64,000 bases of DNA from Verrucomicrobiota bacterium (lineage in GTDB: Bacteria; Verrucomicrobiota; Verrucomicrobiia; CAIQCK01): positions 62,001 through 126,000 of the forward strand of contig JACRJX010000014.1 in the NCBI GenBank assembly GCA_016235595.1, in the 5' to 3' direction. The position numbers were made by a program, and so were the translations under genes. Of this stretch, positions 53,754 to 63,009 are shown piece by piece; position 1 is the first letter of the stretch, and each line of letters starts with the position of its first letter. A model generated the notes under the pieces. That model did not search any database. It was not told the origin of the DNA and worked only from the letters and a program-made list of their open reading frames with translations.

Positions 53754-54295
53754 GCTTGTGCGTTGGGAGCGCCACCCTGACTGGCCACAAAACCACGCGC
53801 CGGGGCGCCTTCGGCCGCGCCGCCAACCTGCGTGGCGAGATAGGCACTACCGAGTTCTTCGATGTGTCCGATGATGTCCTGAAAATGATCCAGATGGATC
53901 TGCTCTTCGGTGACGAGCTGCTCGAAGAGCTTTGCGCTCAGAGAATCGCGACCATCGCGGCAGACTTGGTGCGCTTCGTTGTAGTCGCGCACGGCGATCT
54001 CTTCCAGTTCAGCGTCATACTTCATGATCTCCAGCACCGGCATTTTCTTCTTCGCCGGCATATCGGGCTGGCTGGTGGGCGTGCCACCGAGGATGAGGAT
54101 GCGCTCGGCCAACATCTCCGCGTGGCGCATTTCGTCGATGGCAATGAGCTTGAGCTGCTGGGCAAACTGGCCGTAATCGCTGTCGGCCAGTTCATAGTGC
54201 TGGGACATGTACTGCAGGATCGCGGCCAATTCGGAGGCCCGCGCCTTGTTCAGGACGTTAATGACGATCTGTTTGTTGTCGGGTTTCGCAGCCAT
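53750..54295 (-). CDS. bfr: Bacterioferritin
   Basis: 181 residues, with GGAG 8 nt before the ATG. Four-helix ferritin fold with ferroxidase residues in ELAAILQYMSQHYELADSDY, DEMRHAEMLAERILILGG (the Met after Glu is the heme-ligand position of bacterioferritins) and EEQIHLDHFQDIIGHI. It stores iron in a 24-subunit shell. The C-terminal 25 residues are an Ala/Gly-rich tail. Followed by the overlapping DUF2892-type gene. Divergent from the ModA-like lipoprotein gene over 201 nt. Confidence 0.92.
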   Translation of the reverse strand: MAAKPDNKQIVINVLNKARASELAAILQYMSQHYELADSDYGQFAQQLKLIAIDEMRHAEMLAERILILGGTPTSQPDMPAKKKMPVLEIMKYDAELEEIAVRDYNEAHQVCRDGRDSLSAKLFEQLVTEEQIHLDHFQDIIGHIEELGSAYLATQVGGAAEGAPARGFVASQGGAPNAQA

Positions 54296-54496
54296 GATCT
54301 TTTCTCCAGGTTATCTGCTTGTTCCAGTTGCCACACATCTCTCAAAACATGGTTATTCGTAATCTTGCGTGGCAATGCCAACACATGCCAGTTCAGTCTG
54401 TAGCCCCGCCATGCGCAGGTTCAAGTCTCTTTTCATGTCTGAAATGCTGAAAAGGAAGTTGACTGGCACGGCTGAAACTGTTCAATCAAATGCACA

Positions 54497-55270
54497 ATGA
54501 AGCGGCTCGCGATCCATTTGAGCTTGTTGTTCCTCTTTCCCACATGCGGACTGCTGACGGGTTGTGGCAAGCCCTCTTCGCACGAGCAAGCTACGTTGCG
54601 GGTACTCTGCGGCAGTTCGATGGCGACGCCGGTGCAGGAGACGGGCCGGCAGTTTGGCGAAACACGCAAAGCGCGGATCGAGTATGACCTCGGAGGTTCG
54701 GAAACGTTGCTGCCCAAGATCCTCGCGGGCGCCCGTGGCGATGTTTTCGTTTGCCATGACCCGTTTGAGGAAAAGCTCAAGGCAGCCGGCCGGTGCGCGA
54801 ACGCGGTGGCGGTTGGGTGGCTCGAACCGGTGCTGGCCGTCCGGCCCGGCAACCCGAAGGGCATTCGCTCTGTCGCGGATCTGGCCAAGCCCGGCCTGAA
54901 GATTGGCCTGGGTGACCCACGGTATTCCACGTGCGGCGAACTGTTCGTCAACGCGTTGCGGCAACGCAATCTCTACGACGGCGTGATGGCGAACGTGGTG
55001 CTGCAAGGCCGCACTCACGCCGAGGTTGCCAACGGGCTGATTGTCGGCCCACTGGACGCGGTGGTTGTCTGGAACTTCGTCATGCGCCTGTATGCCGGCA
55101 AACTGGAAGCCGTGCCCGTTGGCATCCAATATCCCGCAACGCGCGTGACCGTGGTGGGACTGACCACGAGCGAGAACCCGGCATTGCGCGATGCATTCCT
55201 GGCCTGGTGCAATCAGCCGCAGGTGAAGGCAGTATTCCGCCAGCACGGCTATAACCGTGAGGGTGAGTGA
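54497..55270 (+). CDS. ModA-like periplasmic binding lipoprotein
   Basis: 257 residues. Lipoprotein signal MKRLAIHLSLLFLFPTCGLLTGC with lipobox LLTGC at residues 19-23, so it is anchored by a lipidated Cys. The mature part follows molybdate/tungstate-binding proteins: TLRVLCGSSMATPVQETGRQF, YDLGGSETLLPKILAGARGDVFVCHDP, LAVRPGNPKGIRSVADLAKPGLKIGLGDPRYSTCG, PATRVTVVGLTT. The ligand is unproven. No ModB/ModC-type permease or ATPase follows; instead come two membrane proteins 24 nt downstream, an unusual pairing. Confidence 0.85.
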   Translation: MKRLAIHLSLLFLFPTCGLLTGCGKPSSHEQATLRVLCGSSMATPVQETGRQFGETRKARIEYDLGGSETLLPKILAGARGDVFVCHDPFEEKLKAAGRCANAVAVGWLEPVLAVRPGNPKGIRSVADLAKPGLKIGLGDPRYSTCGELFVNALRQRNLYDGVMANVVLQGRTHAEVANGLIVGPLDAVVVWNFVMRLYAGKLEAVPVGIQYPATRVTVVGLTTSENPALRDAFLAWCNQPQVKAVFRQHGYNREGE

Positions 55271-55294
55271 TCCGCAGGCAACGCCGACGAAACC

Positions 55295-55771
55295 ATGAAA
55301 ACCGTTTTCCTTGAGAACTACTACACGTTCCTGCTGGTCGTGCATTTGCTGGCCACGTTCGTGTTGATCGGGAGCATGAGCCACAATCTCCAGGGCGTGA
55401 TCGCCTACTGCCGCGGGCGGTTTGAACGCCAGGCATTGGAGAAGCGTAACGCGCGAATATTCTTCTGGTCCTATCTGGTTTGCTACGTCATCGGCTGTAT
55501 TATTTATCCGACCTACCGCGTCTATATGCGCCCATACTTCGATCCGCAGTTGCCATGGGCAACCGGGTTGTTTGAGGTGAAGGAGCACTGGGGCGCGTTG
55601 GCGACGGCGATGCTGCTGGTGTATTACCTGCTGCGAAAGCAATTCCAACCCTCGGAAGACCGCAGCAAGTTGGCGCTCTACATTCCGCTTTGTTTCCTGC
55701 TGAACATCATCGTCTGGTACAAGGTCATCATCGGCGTCTGGCTCACCATATTGAAAGGATCCTGGTCGTGA
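55295..55771 (+). CDS. Four-helix membrane protein of unknown function
   Basis: 158 residues with four membrane helices: YYTFLLVVHLLATFVLIGS, FFWSYLVCYVIGCIIYP, HWGALATAMLLVYYLL and LCFLLNIIVWYKVIIGVWL. Histidines sit in or at the helix ends (VVHLL, SMSHNL, KEHWG), as in b-type heme membrane proteins, but this is only suggestive. I know no family name. It lies between the ModA-like lipoprotein and a second membrane protein, whose GTG overlaps its stop. Confidence 0.7.
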   Translation: MKTVFLENYYTFLLVVHLLATFVLIGSMSHNLQGVIAYCRGRFERQALEKRNARIFFWSYLVCYVIGCIIYPTYRVYMRPYFDPQLPWATGLFEVKEHWGALATAMLLVYYLLRKQFQPSEDRSKLALYIPLCFLLNIIVWYKVIIGVWLTILKGSWS

Positions 55772-56133
55772 AAAAGGCGGACCTCACTTATCTCGTCGGC
55801 TCGGTCTTCATTGCATTGACCGCCCTCTTCTACTGCTCCACGATCTGGTTCTCGATCACCGTGCCGCGCTATTACCCGCTGGAACACACCTGGAAATGCG
55901 TGAACCAAAAGGGCGTGATCTCGCAGGGATGGTATGGGACGCAGGGCTTCGCGTTCCTCGCGGCGGGCGTTGTCAGCCTGCTGGTTTATTTCGCGCTGAA
56001 ACGGTTTTGTTCGCTGAACACCGCCTTGACGCCCACGGCGACGCGATGGATAGCCGCAGCCACTTTTCTTGTCGTGCTCCCGTGCATGGGCTACCTCCTT
56101 TGGCACGAGTTTGTCAGGTGGAAGATATTCTGA
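55768..56133 (+). CDS. Three-helix membrane protein coupled to the preceding gene
   Basis: 121 residues from a GTG at 55768 that overlaps the preceding stop (GTGA) and has AAAGGA 8 nt upstream. Helices: LTYLVGSVFIALTALFYCSTIW, FAFLAAGVVSLLVYFAL and WIAAATFLVVLPCMGYLLW. Between the first two helices lies an outside-looking loop with YYPLEHTWKCVNQKGVI. No family recognised. Coupled translation suggests a complex with the four-helix protein. Confidence 0.7.
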   Translation: MKKADLTYLVGSVFIALTALFYCSTIWFSITVPRYYPLEHTWKCVNQKGVISQGWYGTQGFAFLAAGVVSLLVYFALKRFCSLNTALTPTATRWIAAATFLVVLPCMGYLLWHEFVRWKIF

Positions 56134-56242
56134 CCGTCCGTGTCTGAGTTCGCGTCCAACTGGCTGCGGTCGGGACGATGCTGAACCCGCTGCGGAAAAA
56201 GCGGCTTCCGCTGACGGTGTTTTTGTGCGAAAAATCCTTGTT

Positions 56243-57148
56243 ATGAACACGACCATCACCCGTCGCAAGTTTCTCGAAACCACCAGCGTGTTCGGCGCCG
56301 GAATAGGATTGTCGAGTCTGCCCACCTGCCTCCTGGCTGCGGAAACCACCAAGGGCGCTCCGCACGCCGAGCGGCTCGGCTGGCGTCTGGCCTGTAACGC
56401 ATACAGTTTCAACAAGCTCACGTTCTACGAGACCATCGACAAGGTGGCGGCGCTGGGATTGAAATGGATCGTCGGTTTCAACTGGCAAAAGCTCGACCCC
56501 AAGACACCGGAAGCGATTTTCAGCGAGCGGATGTCAGCAGCCGAGCGCCAGGAAACGAAGAAACGCCTGCGCGACGCCGGAATCAAGCTGGTCGCGTGTT
56601 ATTGCCGGGATTTGGCGCACGAAGATGTTTGTCGTCGAGTGTTCGATTTCGCCCGCGAGATGGGCATGGAAATGCTCGACGGCGAGCCTCCCGTCGAAGC
56701 CTTCGACATGTTGGACAAGCTCTGCAACGAATATCAAATCAACCTCGCGGTGCACAATCACACCAAGCCGTCGAAGTATTGGAGCCCCGAGACGCTGCTG
56801 GGCATCTTCCAAGGGCGAAGCCAGAGAATCGGTGCCTGCTGCGACACGGGACACTGGACCCGATCCGGCCTTCCCTCGGTCGAAACCCTTGCCAAGTTCC
56901 AAGGCCGCGTTCTCACCTTCGACCTGAAAGACGTCAACGAACAGGGAGCTTGCATGCCATTCGGCACGGGCAAGGGTGACATCCGCGGGATTCTCAAGGA
57001 ACTTCAACGGCAGCGATTCCGTGGTGTGGTGGGAATCGAGTACGGTCTGCGCTCGCCGGAGGCCGAGGGCGAAATCGCACAGTGCGTGGCCTTCTTCGAG
57101 AAGGTGGCACAAGAGTTGTGCGATTCCTGCCCGGCGAAATCGAAGTAG
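56243..57148 (+). CDS. Tat-exported xylose isomerase-like TIM-barrel protein
   Basis: 301 residues from MNTTITRRKFLETTSVFGAG at 56243, a twin-arginine signal (RR at 7-8). The rest is a sugar phosphate isomerase/epimerase (AP endonuclease 2) barrel: WRLACNAYSFNKLTFYETID, VACYCRDLAHEDV, LAVHNHTKPSKYW, GACCDTGHWTRSG, LTFDLKDVNEQG, GVVGIEYGLRSPE. The His, Asp and Glu residues of the metal site are present. It probably isomerises or epimerises a sugar or inositol in the periplasm. The ceramidase-like gene starts 28 nt later on the same strand. Confidence 0.85.
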   Translation: MNTTITRRKFLETTSVFGAGIGLSSLPTCLLAAETTKGAPHAERLGWRLACNAYSFNKLTFYETIDKVAALGLKWIVGFNWQKLDPKTPEAIFSERMSAAERQETKKRLRDAGIKLVACYCRDLAHEDVCRRVFDFAREMGMEMLDGEPPVEAFDMLDKLCNEYQINLAVHNHTKPSKYWSPETLLGIFQGRSQRIGACCDTGHWTRSGLPSVETLAKFQGRVLTFDLKDVNEQGACMPFGTGKGDIRGILKELQRQRFRGVVGIEYGLRSPEAEGEIAQCVAFFEKVAQELCDSCPAKSK

Positions 57149-57176
57149 AACAGCACATCAATCCCTGGATACACAA

Positions 57177-58559
57177 ATGCAGAGGCGACAGTTTCTCTCG
57201 GCAATGCTAGGCGCGACAGCAGCTCTTGGTGCGACCTCGGCCAAGGCAGCGGCTGCAGACAGCCTGAGTGCGGGTGAGGGCGTGGCCGATATCACGCCGC
57301 CCTTGGGCGTCGAGTTGGCCGGTTTTCACAGGCCACCGGGACGAGAGCGACGGGCCGAAGGAATTCGTCAGTTGTGCGAGGTGCGGGCTCTGGTGCTGGC
57401 ATGGGGCCCAACCCGGGTGGTTATCTGTTCGCTCGACGCACTTGGCGTAAGCGAGGCGATGACCGTGCGGATCCAGCGGGCTGCCGCCAAGCGCACGGGG
57501 ATCCCGGCCGGGAATATCCACGTGGCCACCACGCACGATCACAGCATGCCGACCTTCCAGAAGATCCGGCAATGGGGCGCGATGCCCCCGGAGTTTGTTG
57601 CCACCGTGGAGCAACGCACTGTGGAGGCGATTGTCGCGGCTCAGGCCGATCTGGCGCCGGCGGAGTTGTCGCTGGGCAAGTGCCGCGTGTCGGGAGGCAA
57701 TCACAATCGCACCGTGAAAAAGGCCGTGGTCCGCACCGACGCCGAATTCGGTCCCCAGTCCACCGACGCGGAACGCTGGCTCGACACGATGCTCCACGCC
57801 CTGGTATTCCGCCGGGCGGGCAAAAAGCCGGACTTGGTGTGGTATCACTTCCCGGCACATGCCGTGTGCTATGCCGATGAACAGGCCGGACCCGACTGGC
57901 CGGGCGAGGTAGCCTTGGAGATCCGCAACCAGTTGGGTCTGCGCCCGTCATTCCTTCAAGGTCACATTGGCGACGTGAACCCCGGTAACGGCAGCGACTG
58001 GCGCGGTGAGATCCGGCAGACCGTGGCCGCCATTACTCCCGCCCTGAAGCAGGCAATTGCTGCCGCCAGCCCGCAGCGCGTCAACTGCCTGCGCACGTGC
58101 AGCACGCGATTCAACGTGCCATTCGACATGGAACGGTTCGAACAATGGATCGACGAGTATCGCCGTGACCCGAACCAGTGCAAGTCGGGGCGATGGGTTG
58201 ACGCCGGCTTTGCCGCCGATTGGTATCGTGGGAATCAGAAGCGCGATCGAAACCTCAAGCATTTGCCGATCACGCTCAGCGCCATCCAACTCGGGCCGGT
58301 GGGAATGCTGTTGCATCCGGCCGAGCTATATAGTTATTACGGGCTGGCAATCCGCCGCGACTCGCCGTTTCACGATACACTCGTGGTGGGCTGCGCCGAT
58401 GGCTCGATCGGTTACCTGCCCGACCCCGCGGCCTACCAGCTTGGCGAGTATTCGGCACTGGTCGTGCCCAAGATTGTGGACAACCCTCCGTTTCAGCCTA
58501 CCGCCGCGAGGGAGTTGACCGCCGCGGCAATCGCGCTGCTCAAACGGATCGCTGGATGA
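57177..58559 (+). CDS. Tat-exported neutral/alkaline ceramidase-like protein
   Basis: 460 residues. The N-terminus MQRRQFLSAMLGATAALGAT is a Tat signal (RR at 3-4). The body follows the N-terminal domain of neutral/alkaline ceramidases: GVADITPPLGVELAGFHRP, VVICSLDALGVSEAM, VATTHDHSMPTF with the His-x-His zinc pair, HFPAHAVCYADEQAGPDWPG and LQGHIGDVNPGN. Ceramidases free fatty acid from ceramide, but bacterial proteins with only this domain are of unproven substrate. Convergent with a second, divergent copy at 58629. Confidence 0.85.
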   Translation: MQRRQFLSAMLGATAALGATSAKAAAADSLSAGEGVADITPPLGVELAGFHRPPGRERRAEGIRQLCEVRALVLAWGPTRVVICSLDALGVSEAMTVRIQRAAAKRTGIPAGNIHVATTHDHSMPTFQKIRQWGAMPPEFVATVEQRTVEAIVAAQADLAPAELSLGKCRVSGGNHNRTVKKAVVRTDAEFGPQSTDAERWLDTMLHALVFRRAGKKPDLVWYHFPAHAVCYADEQAGPDWPGEVALEIRNQLGLRPSFLQGHIGDVNPGNGSDWRGEIRQTVAAITPALKQAIAAASPQRVNCLRTCSTRFNVPFDMERFEQWIDEYRRDPNQCKSGRWVDAGFAADWYRGNQKRDRNLKHLPITLSAIQLGPVGMLLHPAELYSYYGLAIRRDSPFHDTLVVGCADGSIGYLPDPAAYQLGEYSALVVPKIVDNPPFQPTAARELTAAAIALLKRIAG

Positions 58560-58628
58560 CGATCCCTCTCCGCAGTGTCAATGCGGTTTGAATGGCCAGG
58601 TCTGCCCTGCACTGCGAACCGGGCCAAC

Positions 58629-60056
58629 TCAGGATGCGCCTCGTCGCAACGGCGGCGCTGCGTCGTAGAGTTCATTCAGCATCGCCACTGCTTGATCGAC
58701 CATCGCTTCCCCCGTGCCGACCTCCAACATGCTGTGCCAGCCCACCCACGTCTGGTAACCGCCATCAGCATAGGCTTGGCGGTCCGGAACGTAACTGATC
58801 TGCTCGTTGGCCAGCCCGATGACGCACGTGTGCCGGAATGGCGATCGGCGACGAAGTTCCAACCCGAGGCGGGCGAACATCTCGCCGGGGATACCCACGA
58901 ATGCAATATCGCCCAATCGGATGATTTGCAGGCGCGTCTGCCGCGCCTCGCCTTGATGCGGCGCCATCTCTTCCCGCATTTTGCGAAACCACTCGCCCTG
59001 GCTCACGGCGCGCCGCGGCGCGTATTTTTCCAGGTAGGATTTTACCGCCAGGGCCTCTTTCGCTTCGTCGAAGCGGCGCACGTGGTAGGTGAACTGCCGG
59101 TTGAGAACCTGGACGGGGCCTGGCAGGGCCGGTTGCAGACGGCCCAGCGCCTCTTCGATCGCAGCGACGACGCGGTGCACACACTCCTCTGCGAGGACAC
59201 CGCTATTGTTGTACGTGGCGTTGTGCGTGGATCCGAACGCGCCCGGCAGGAACAAGGCCGTGGCGCCGTGCCGCCGTTCGATCTCCAGCGCCGCCAGACC
59301 GTAGAAGCATGGCGACATGCAGTCTTTACGGATGTGACCAATGTTGTGTACCGAATGGTTGAACGCCAGGCCGCCATACTTGCCATCCGCGCGCCGTAGA
59401 GCCAATACGTACAAGTCCGGGTCGTACGGGCCCGTTGGCCGAACCACGTCCTGCTCCTCGTAACCATCCCAGCCGATGAAGCCGTCCTTGAGCAAGAGCC
59501 GGCTATTGCGGCCAACCGTGGCCTCCTGGCTCTGGCCGAACAACACCGTGCTCTGGGTGGCGGCCTTTGTATCGTCAATCGCGGCAACCGCTTTGACGGC
59601 GGCTAGAACGCTCCCCTCCTCCAGTCGGCGAACATACTCCGCATCCGGTTTCGCCCCGGCGAAGTCGCCCGTGCGTGGGCCACGGTGGGTGTGCGTCGCG
59701 CAAATGAGGATGTTGTCTTCTGGTATGCCCGTGGCGGCGGCGATTCGCCTGGCCGCTGGACGCGTTACATACGGCCGTATGTTCATCGAATCCAACGACA
59801 CCAGGCAGATACGCTGCTGGGCGTCGATGACCAGCGCGTTGGCCCGAAACTCCCCCTCCCAAGGCCGGTCAAAGACTTTCTTCCCGGCGTGTAGTTCCAC
59901 CATGTTGTCGTCGGTCAATTTCACGGATGCCGACGCTGCCCGGACTGTGGTGGTCGTGTTCTGCTCCGGTTGCGCCCCATGCGAGCGCGAGGTCGCCAAC
60001 GCGCCGAGTCCGGCGGCAGTGAGCATGAAGTTGCGGCGAGTCAGTTCTTTCATCAT
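58629..60056 (-). CDS. Second Tat-exported ceramidase-like protein
   Basis: 475 residues from ATG 60056 (a second ATG at 60053). Tat signal MMKELTRRNFMLTAAGLGAL, RR at 7-8. Family signs: ANALVIDAQQRICLVSLDSM, ILICATHTHRGPRTGDF with the His-x-His zinc pair, AFNHSVHNIGHIRKD, LFLPGAFGSTHN, and DIAFVGIPGEMFARLGLELR. It is a distant paralogue of the protein at 57177. It follows the Gfo/Idh/MocA gene at 60172 after 115 nt and is the last gene of a minus-strand series starting with the beta-helix protein. Substrate unproven. Confidence 0.85.
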   Translation of the reverse strand: MMKELTRRNFMLTAAGLGALATSRSHGAQPEQNTTTTVRAASASVKLTDDNMVELHAGKKVFDRPWEGEFRANALVIDAQQRICLVSLDSMNIRPYVTRPAARRIAAATGIPEDNILICATHTHRGPRTGDFAGAKPDAEYVRRLEEGSVLAAVKAVAAIDDTKAATQSTVLFGQSQEATVGRNSRLLLKDGFIGWDGYEEQDVVRPTGPYDPDLYVLALRRADGKYGGLAFNHSVHNIGHIRKDCMSPCFYGLAALEIERRHGATALFLPGAFGSTHNATYNNSGVLAEECVHRVVAAIEEALGRLQPALPGPVQVLNRQFTYHVRRFDEAKEALAVKSYLEKYAPRRAVSQGEWFRKMREEMAPHQGEARQTRLQIIRLGDIAFVGIPGEMFARLGLELRRRSPFRHTCVIGLANEQISYVPDRQAYADGGYQTWVGWHSMLEVGTGEAMVDQAVAMLNELYDAAPPLRRGAS

Positions 60057-60171
60057 CTGCAGCGGTCCAATATTGTCATCAGCGTTGACCCGCCCACAGA
60101 CTCCCGCGCAGCTACGGCAGCAACACCCGCGCCGTGCTGCGCAGCGATGTGCTGGAATCTCGCAAGACTGT

Positions 60172-61425
60172 TTAACCTTCGCGGATTTCGCGTTTTTGCG
60201 GGTCAAAAATCTGGCGTTTGCCGGTGTCCATGGCGCGGGCGCCCATCATCACAGGGACGGAATGGTAGTAACCAGCCTCGATGGGCGCGTTGGTCGTCTT
60301 GCGTGTGCGCAGGCATTGCAGCCAGTCCAGGAAGTGATCCGGGATCTCGACCGGTTCGACGACCGTGTCCACCTTGGGCAGCTTGCTGGGCTTGATGGCC
60401 CCGGCCAAGGAATAGGTGGGGCCTTTTCTGTTGGTCAAATCGATCGTCCCCTCGTCGCCGTAAATCTTCTGCACACTGCCGCTCGAGTTGCCGAAGTTGG
60501 TGGAGTAGTGCACCAGGAAGCCCTCGGGATAAATCCATGTGGCCTCGCAGTGGTCGGGGCAGGTGAAGCCCTCATCCTTCCAAGTGAAGGTGCCGCCCTG
60601 GGCCACGCAACTCAAGGGTAGCTTCGAGCCGACGATGTAGTTGTTCAGATCAATGAAATGACACCCCAGGTTGGCGATGGGCCCGTCGGTGAATTCGCGG
60701 AATCCATACCAGCCGGTCAATAGTTTTCCATCGAAGGGCCGCATGGGCCGATCCATGAGGAATTCCTTCCAGTCCACATCCTCGGCCCTGACTGGTTCAG
60801 CCCGATTCATCCACGAATACCAATAAGGCTTGGCGCCATTGCGGCACTGCTCAATGCGCGAAACCTTGCCGATGGCGCCGGATTCAAAGAGTTTCTTGCA
60901 GCCGGCACTGGTGGCGTAACTGCGGACTTGAGTGCCCATCTGCACGACTTGGGAACTGGCCTTGACCAGGTCGAAGACGCGGTTGAGAACCTCCATGTTC
61001 ATGGCCAGCGGTTTTTCCACATAGACGTCCTTCTTGGCCTTGATCGCGGCTTCCAGGTGCAGGCAATGCTGGTGATCACACGAGGCAATCATCACCGCGT
61101 CGATGTCGTCCAGAGCCATGATGTCCTGATAAGAAACGAACTGCCGCGCCGGGCGGCCATACCATTCCTGAGCCCGAGCCGCAGCTCGTTCGCGGCGCTG
61201 CCGCCAAGGATCGCTGACCGCGGTAAACTCGACGTTTTGCGCCTTGTCGTAAGGATGAACGCCCTTCATATGGGCGTCGAAGCCGCGACCGCCGCAGCCG
61301 ATGAGACCCAGCGAAATCCGCTCATTGGCGCCCGCGATCCTGGCGTAGCTGGCAGCGGTGAAGGCCATCGCGGCCCCAGCCGAAGCTGTCTTGAGGAATT
61401 GCCGACGAGAGGCGAATGCTTTCAT
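60172..61425 (-). CDS. Tat-exported Gfo/Idh/MocA oxidoreductase
   Basis: 417 residues. Tat signal MKAFASRRQFLKTASAGAAM (SRRQFLK is a near-perfect motif). The NAD(P)-binding Rossmann domain opens with ISLGLIGCGGRGFDAH; VYVEKPLAMNMEVLN holds the EKP motif; the C-terminal substrate domain has NLGCHFIDLNNYIVG. Members oxidise or rearrange sugars and inositols with tightly held NAD, and folded export with cofactor by Tat is known for glucose-fructose oxidoreductase. Same strand and likely transcript as the similar gene at 61603. Confidence 0.9.
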   Translation of the reverse strand: MKAFASRRQFLKTASAGAAMAFTAASYARIAGANERISLGLIGCGGRGFDAHMKGVHPYDKAQNVEFTAVSDPWRQRRERAAARAQEWYGRPARQFVSYQDIMALDDIDAVMIASCDHQHCLHLEAAIKAKKDVYVEKPLAMNMEVLNRVFDLVKASSQVVQMGTQVRSYATSAGCKKLFESGAIGKVSRIEQCRNGAKPYWYSWMNRAEPVRAEDVDWKEFLMDRPMRPFDGKLLTGWYGFREFTDGPIANLGCHFIDLNNYIVGSKLPLSCVAQGGTFTWKDEGFTCPDHCEATWIYPEGFLVHYSTNFGNSSGSVQKIYGDEGTIDLTNRKGPTYSLAGAIKPSKLPKVDTVVEPVEIPDHFLDWLQCLRTRKTTNAPIEAGYYHSVPVMMGARAMDTGKRQIFDPQKREIREG

Positions 61426-61581
61426 GAGTTTGTCTCCGATAGGTGAGTTGAGCGCATCCTAGCGCACCGTTGTCATGCGGCAAGCGCAAAGAAATCCAAT
61501 CGTCAATCGTGACCCGTTCAACTCCAGGTCCGATTGAAGCCAAAGGTCAAAGCTGACCCACGGGCAAATCCCAAATATTGC

Positions 61582-61601
61582 AGAGACAGCCCGCTGTCTC
61601 T
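61582..61601 (-). terminator. Perfect hairpin right after the Gfo/Idh gene at 61603
   Basis: AGAGACAGC (61582-61590) pairs over 9 bp with GCTGTCTCT (61593-61601), beginning 1 nt after the minus-strand stop at 61603. Only weak T-richness follows, so it may be a partial terminator or an mRNA end stabiliser inside the operon. Confidence 0.5.
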
Positions 61602-61602
61602 C

Positions 61603-62961
61603 CTAGATGGCCCACGGCTTGCGCATGGGCCGATCCAGCATGCGGTTGGCCTCGTCGTCGTTGAGGAAAGCCTCCTGGGCCGAATCCCAGCGCAGTTTCC
61701 GCCCCAACTTGATCGCGATCTGTTGCAGATGACACAACGCGTCTGAGTGGAAAGCGATGTCTATGGGCGCCGCCGGCTGCGTCTTTCCTTTCACGGCATC
61801 AATGAAGTTCACATGGTGGTTGTCGCTCTTAAAGAGGTTGATTTCGTTGGGACCCACCTTCTCTTTGATCAGCGACTGTGGGTTCGCGTCCAGCTTGCGG
61901 CGATCCACGTGCACCCATCCCTCGGTGCCGATGAACATCACACCATGGCCATGGTCGTTGGCCTGCATGGGATGCTTCTTGCTTGTGCTATCGTCCATGT
62001 GGATCAGGGTAACGCCATTGGCATACCGGTTCTCGACCTGCCAGTTTGTCGCGGCATCGGTGAGCATTCCTTTCGGGAAGTCACCTTTCCCTTCGATCGT
62101 TGTCGGCCCGGAAAGGTCGGTGCCATTTCCCCACTGCGCAATATCGAGATGATGAATTCCCCAGTTACCGATCATTCCCATGCAGTAGTCCGATATGGAA
62201 TACCAGACGCTGTAGCCTTTTCCCTGGACGTGGGGCCGGCATCGCTCGTAGCAATAGGGCGCCATGGGCGCGGGTCCGAGCCACATTTCGTAGTCCAGTT
62301 CCTTGGGCACAGGCTCGGTGGGTTGGATGGGGCATGTCCAACTGCCCGGAACACCGACGAGAATGGTCTTCAACCGGCCTATTCTTCCATTGCGCACCAG
62401 TTCACACGCGCGCCGGAAATTACCACCGGACCGCTGCTGGGTTCCGAACTGGAAGACAACGCCGCTTTCCTTGACGGCTTTCCGGACGGCCTGCGCAGCG
62501 CGGAAACTCCAGCCGATGGGTTTTTCGCAATACATGTGTTTCTTCTGCCGGGCGGCTTCGAGGACCATCAGCGGATGCCAGTGGTCGGGCGCGGTAATCT
62601 GCACGGCATCAATGTCTTTCCGCGCCATCAGTTCCCGGAAATCCTTATAGGCTGCGCATGCCGTATTCTTATACCATTCATCCACGGCCTTCTTGCCATT
62701 GAGCCGTTGGGTCTCATGCGCATCGCACACGGCCACCACTTGAACGTCTTCCGCATTTCCACGAAACGTCCGCATGTTGCCCAATCCCTGGATGCCCAAA
62801 CCGATGCACCCCAAGGTGACTTTGTTGCTGGGCGCGGTTGCGCCATCCTTCCCCAAGACCGACGACGGGATGATCTGCGGAAAAGCGGCGGCCCCGGCAA
62901 ACGTTGCCATTTGCTTCAGAAACTGCCGGCGGGGAACAATGCTCGTGGTCATGGTTTTCAT
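61603..62961 (-). CDS. Tat-exported Gfo/Idh/MocA oxidoreductase (second)
   Basis: 452 residues; AGGAG lies 8 nt before the ATG at 62961. Tat signal with PRRQFLKQMATFAGAAAF (RR at 11-12). The Rossmann domain opens with VTLGCIGLGIQGLGNMRTF; then VQITAPDHWHPLMVLEAAR, HMYCEKPIGWSFRAAQAV, and the substrate domain with GMIGNWGIHHLDIAQWGNG. The signature GPAPMAPYCYERCRPH and the C-terminus are of the type common in PVC genomes. It likely acts on a sugar in the periplasm. Paralogue of the 60172 protein, though longer and clearly divergent. Confidence 0.9.
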   Translation of the reverse strand: MKTMTTSIVPRRQFLKQMATFAGAAAFPQIIPSSVLGKDGATAPSNKVTLGCIGLGIQGLGNMRTFRGNAEDVQVVAVCDAHETQRLNGKKAVDEWYKNTACAAYKDFRELMARKDIDAVQITAPDHWHPLMVLEAARQKKHMYCEKPIGWSFRAAQAVRKAVKESGVVFQFGTQQRSGGNFRRACELVRNGRIGRLKTILVGVPGSWTCPIQPTEPVPKELDYEMWLGPAPMAPYCYERCRPHVQGKGYSVWYSISDYCMGMIGNWGIHHLDIAQWGNGTDLSGPTTIEGKGDFPKGMLTDAATNWQVENRYANGVTLIHMDDSTSKKHPMQANDHGHGVMFIGTEGWVHVDRRKLDANPQSLIKEKVGPNEINLFKSDNHHVNFIDAVKGKTQPAAPIDIAFHSDALCHLQQIAIKLGRKLRWDSAQEAFLNDDEANRMLDRPMRKPWAI

Positions 62962-63009
62962 GGAATCAACTCCTGGATTGTTCGTTCGTTTCTTCTCGTG
63001 GTCACGCGA

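Noticed and set aside
54463..54480. Sigma-54-like TGGCAC before the ModA-like gene
   Set aside because: The second half of the -24/-12 consensus (TTGC) is missing at the right distance.
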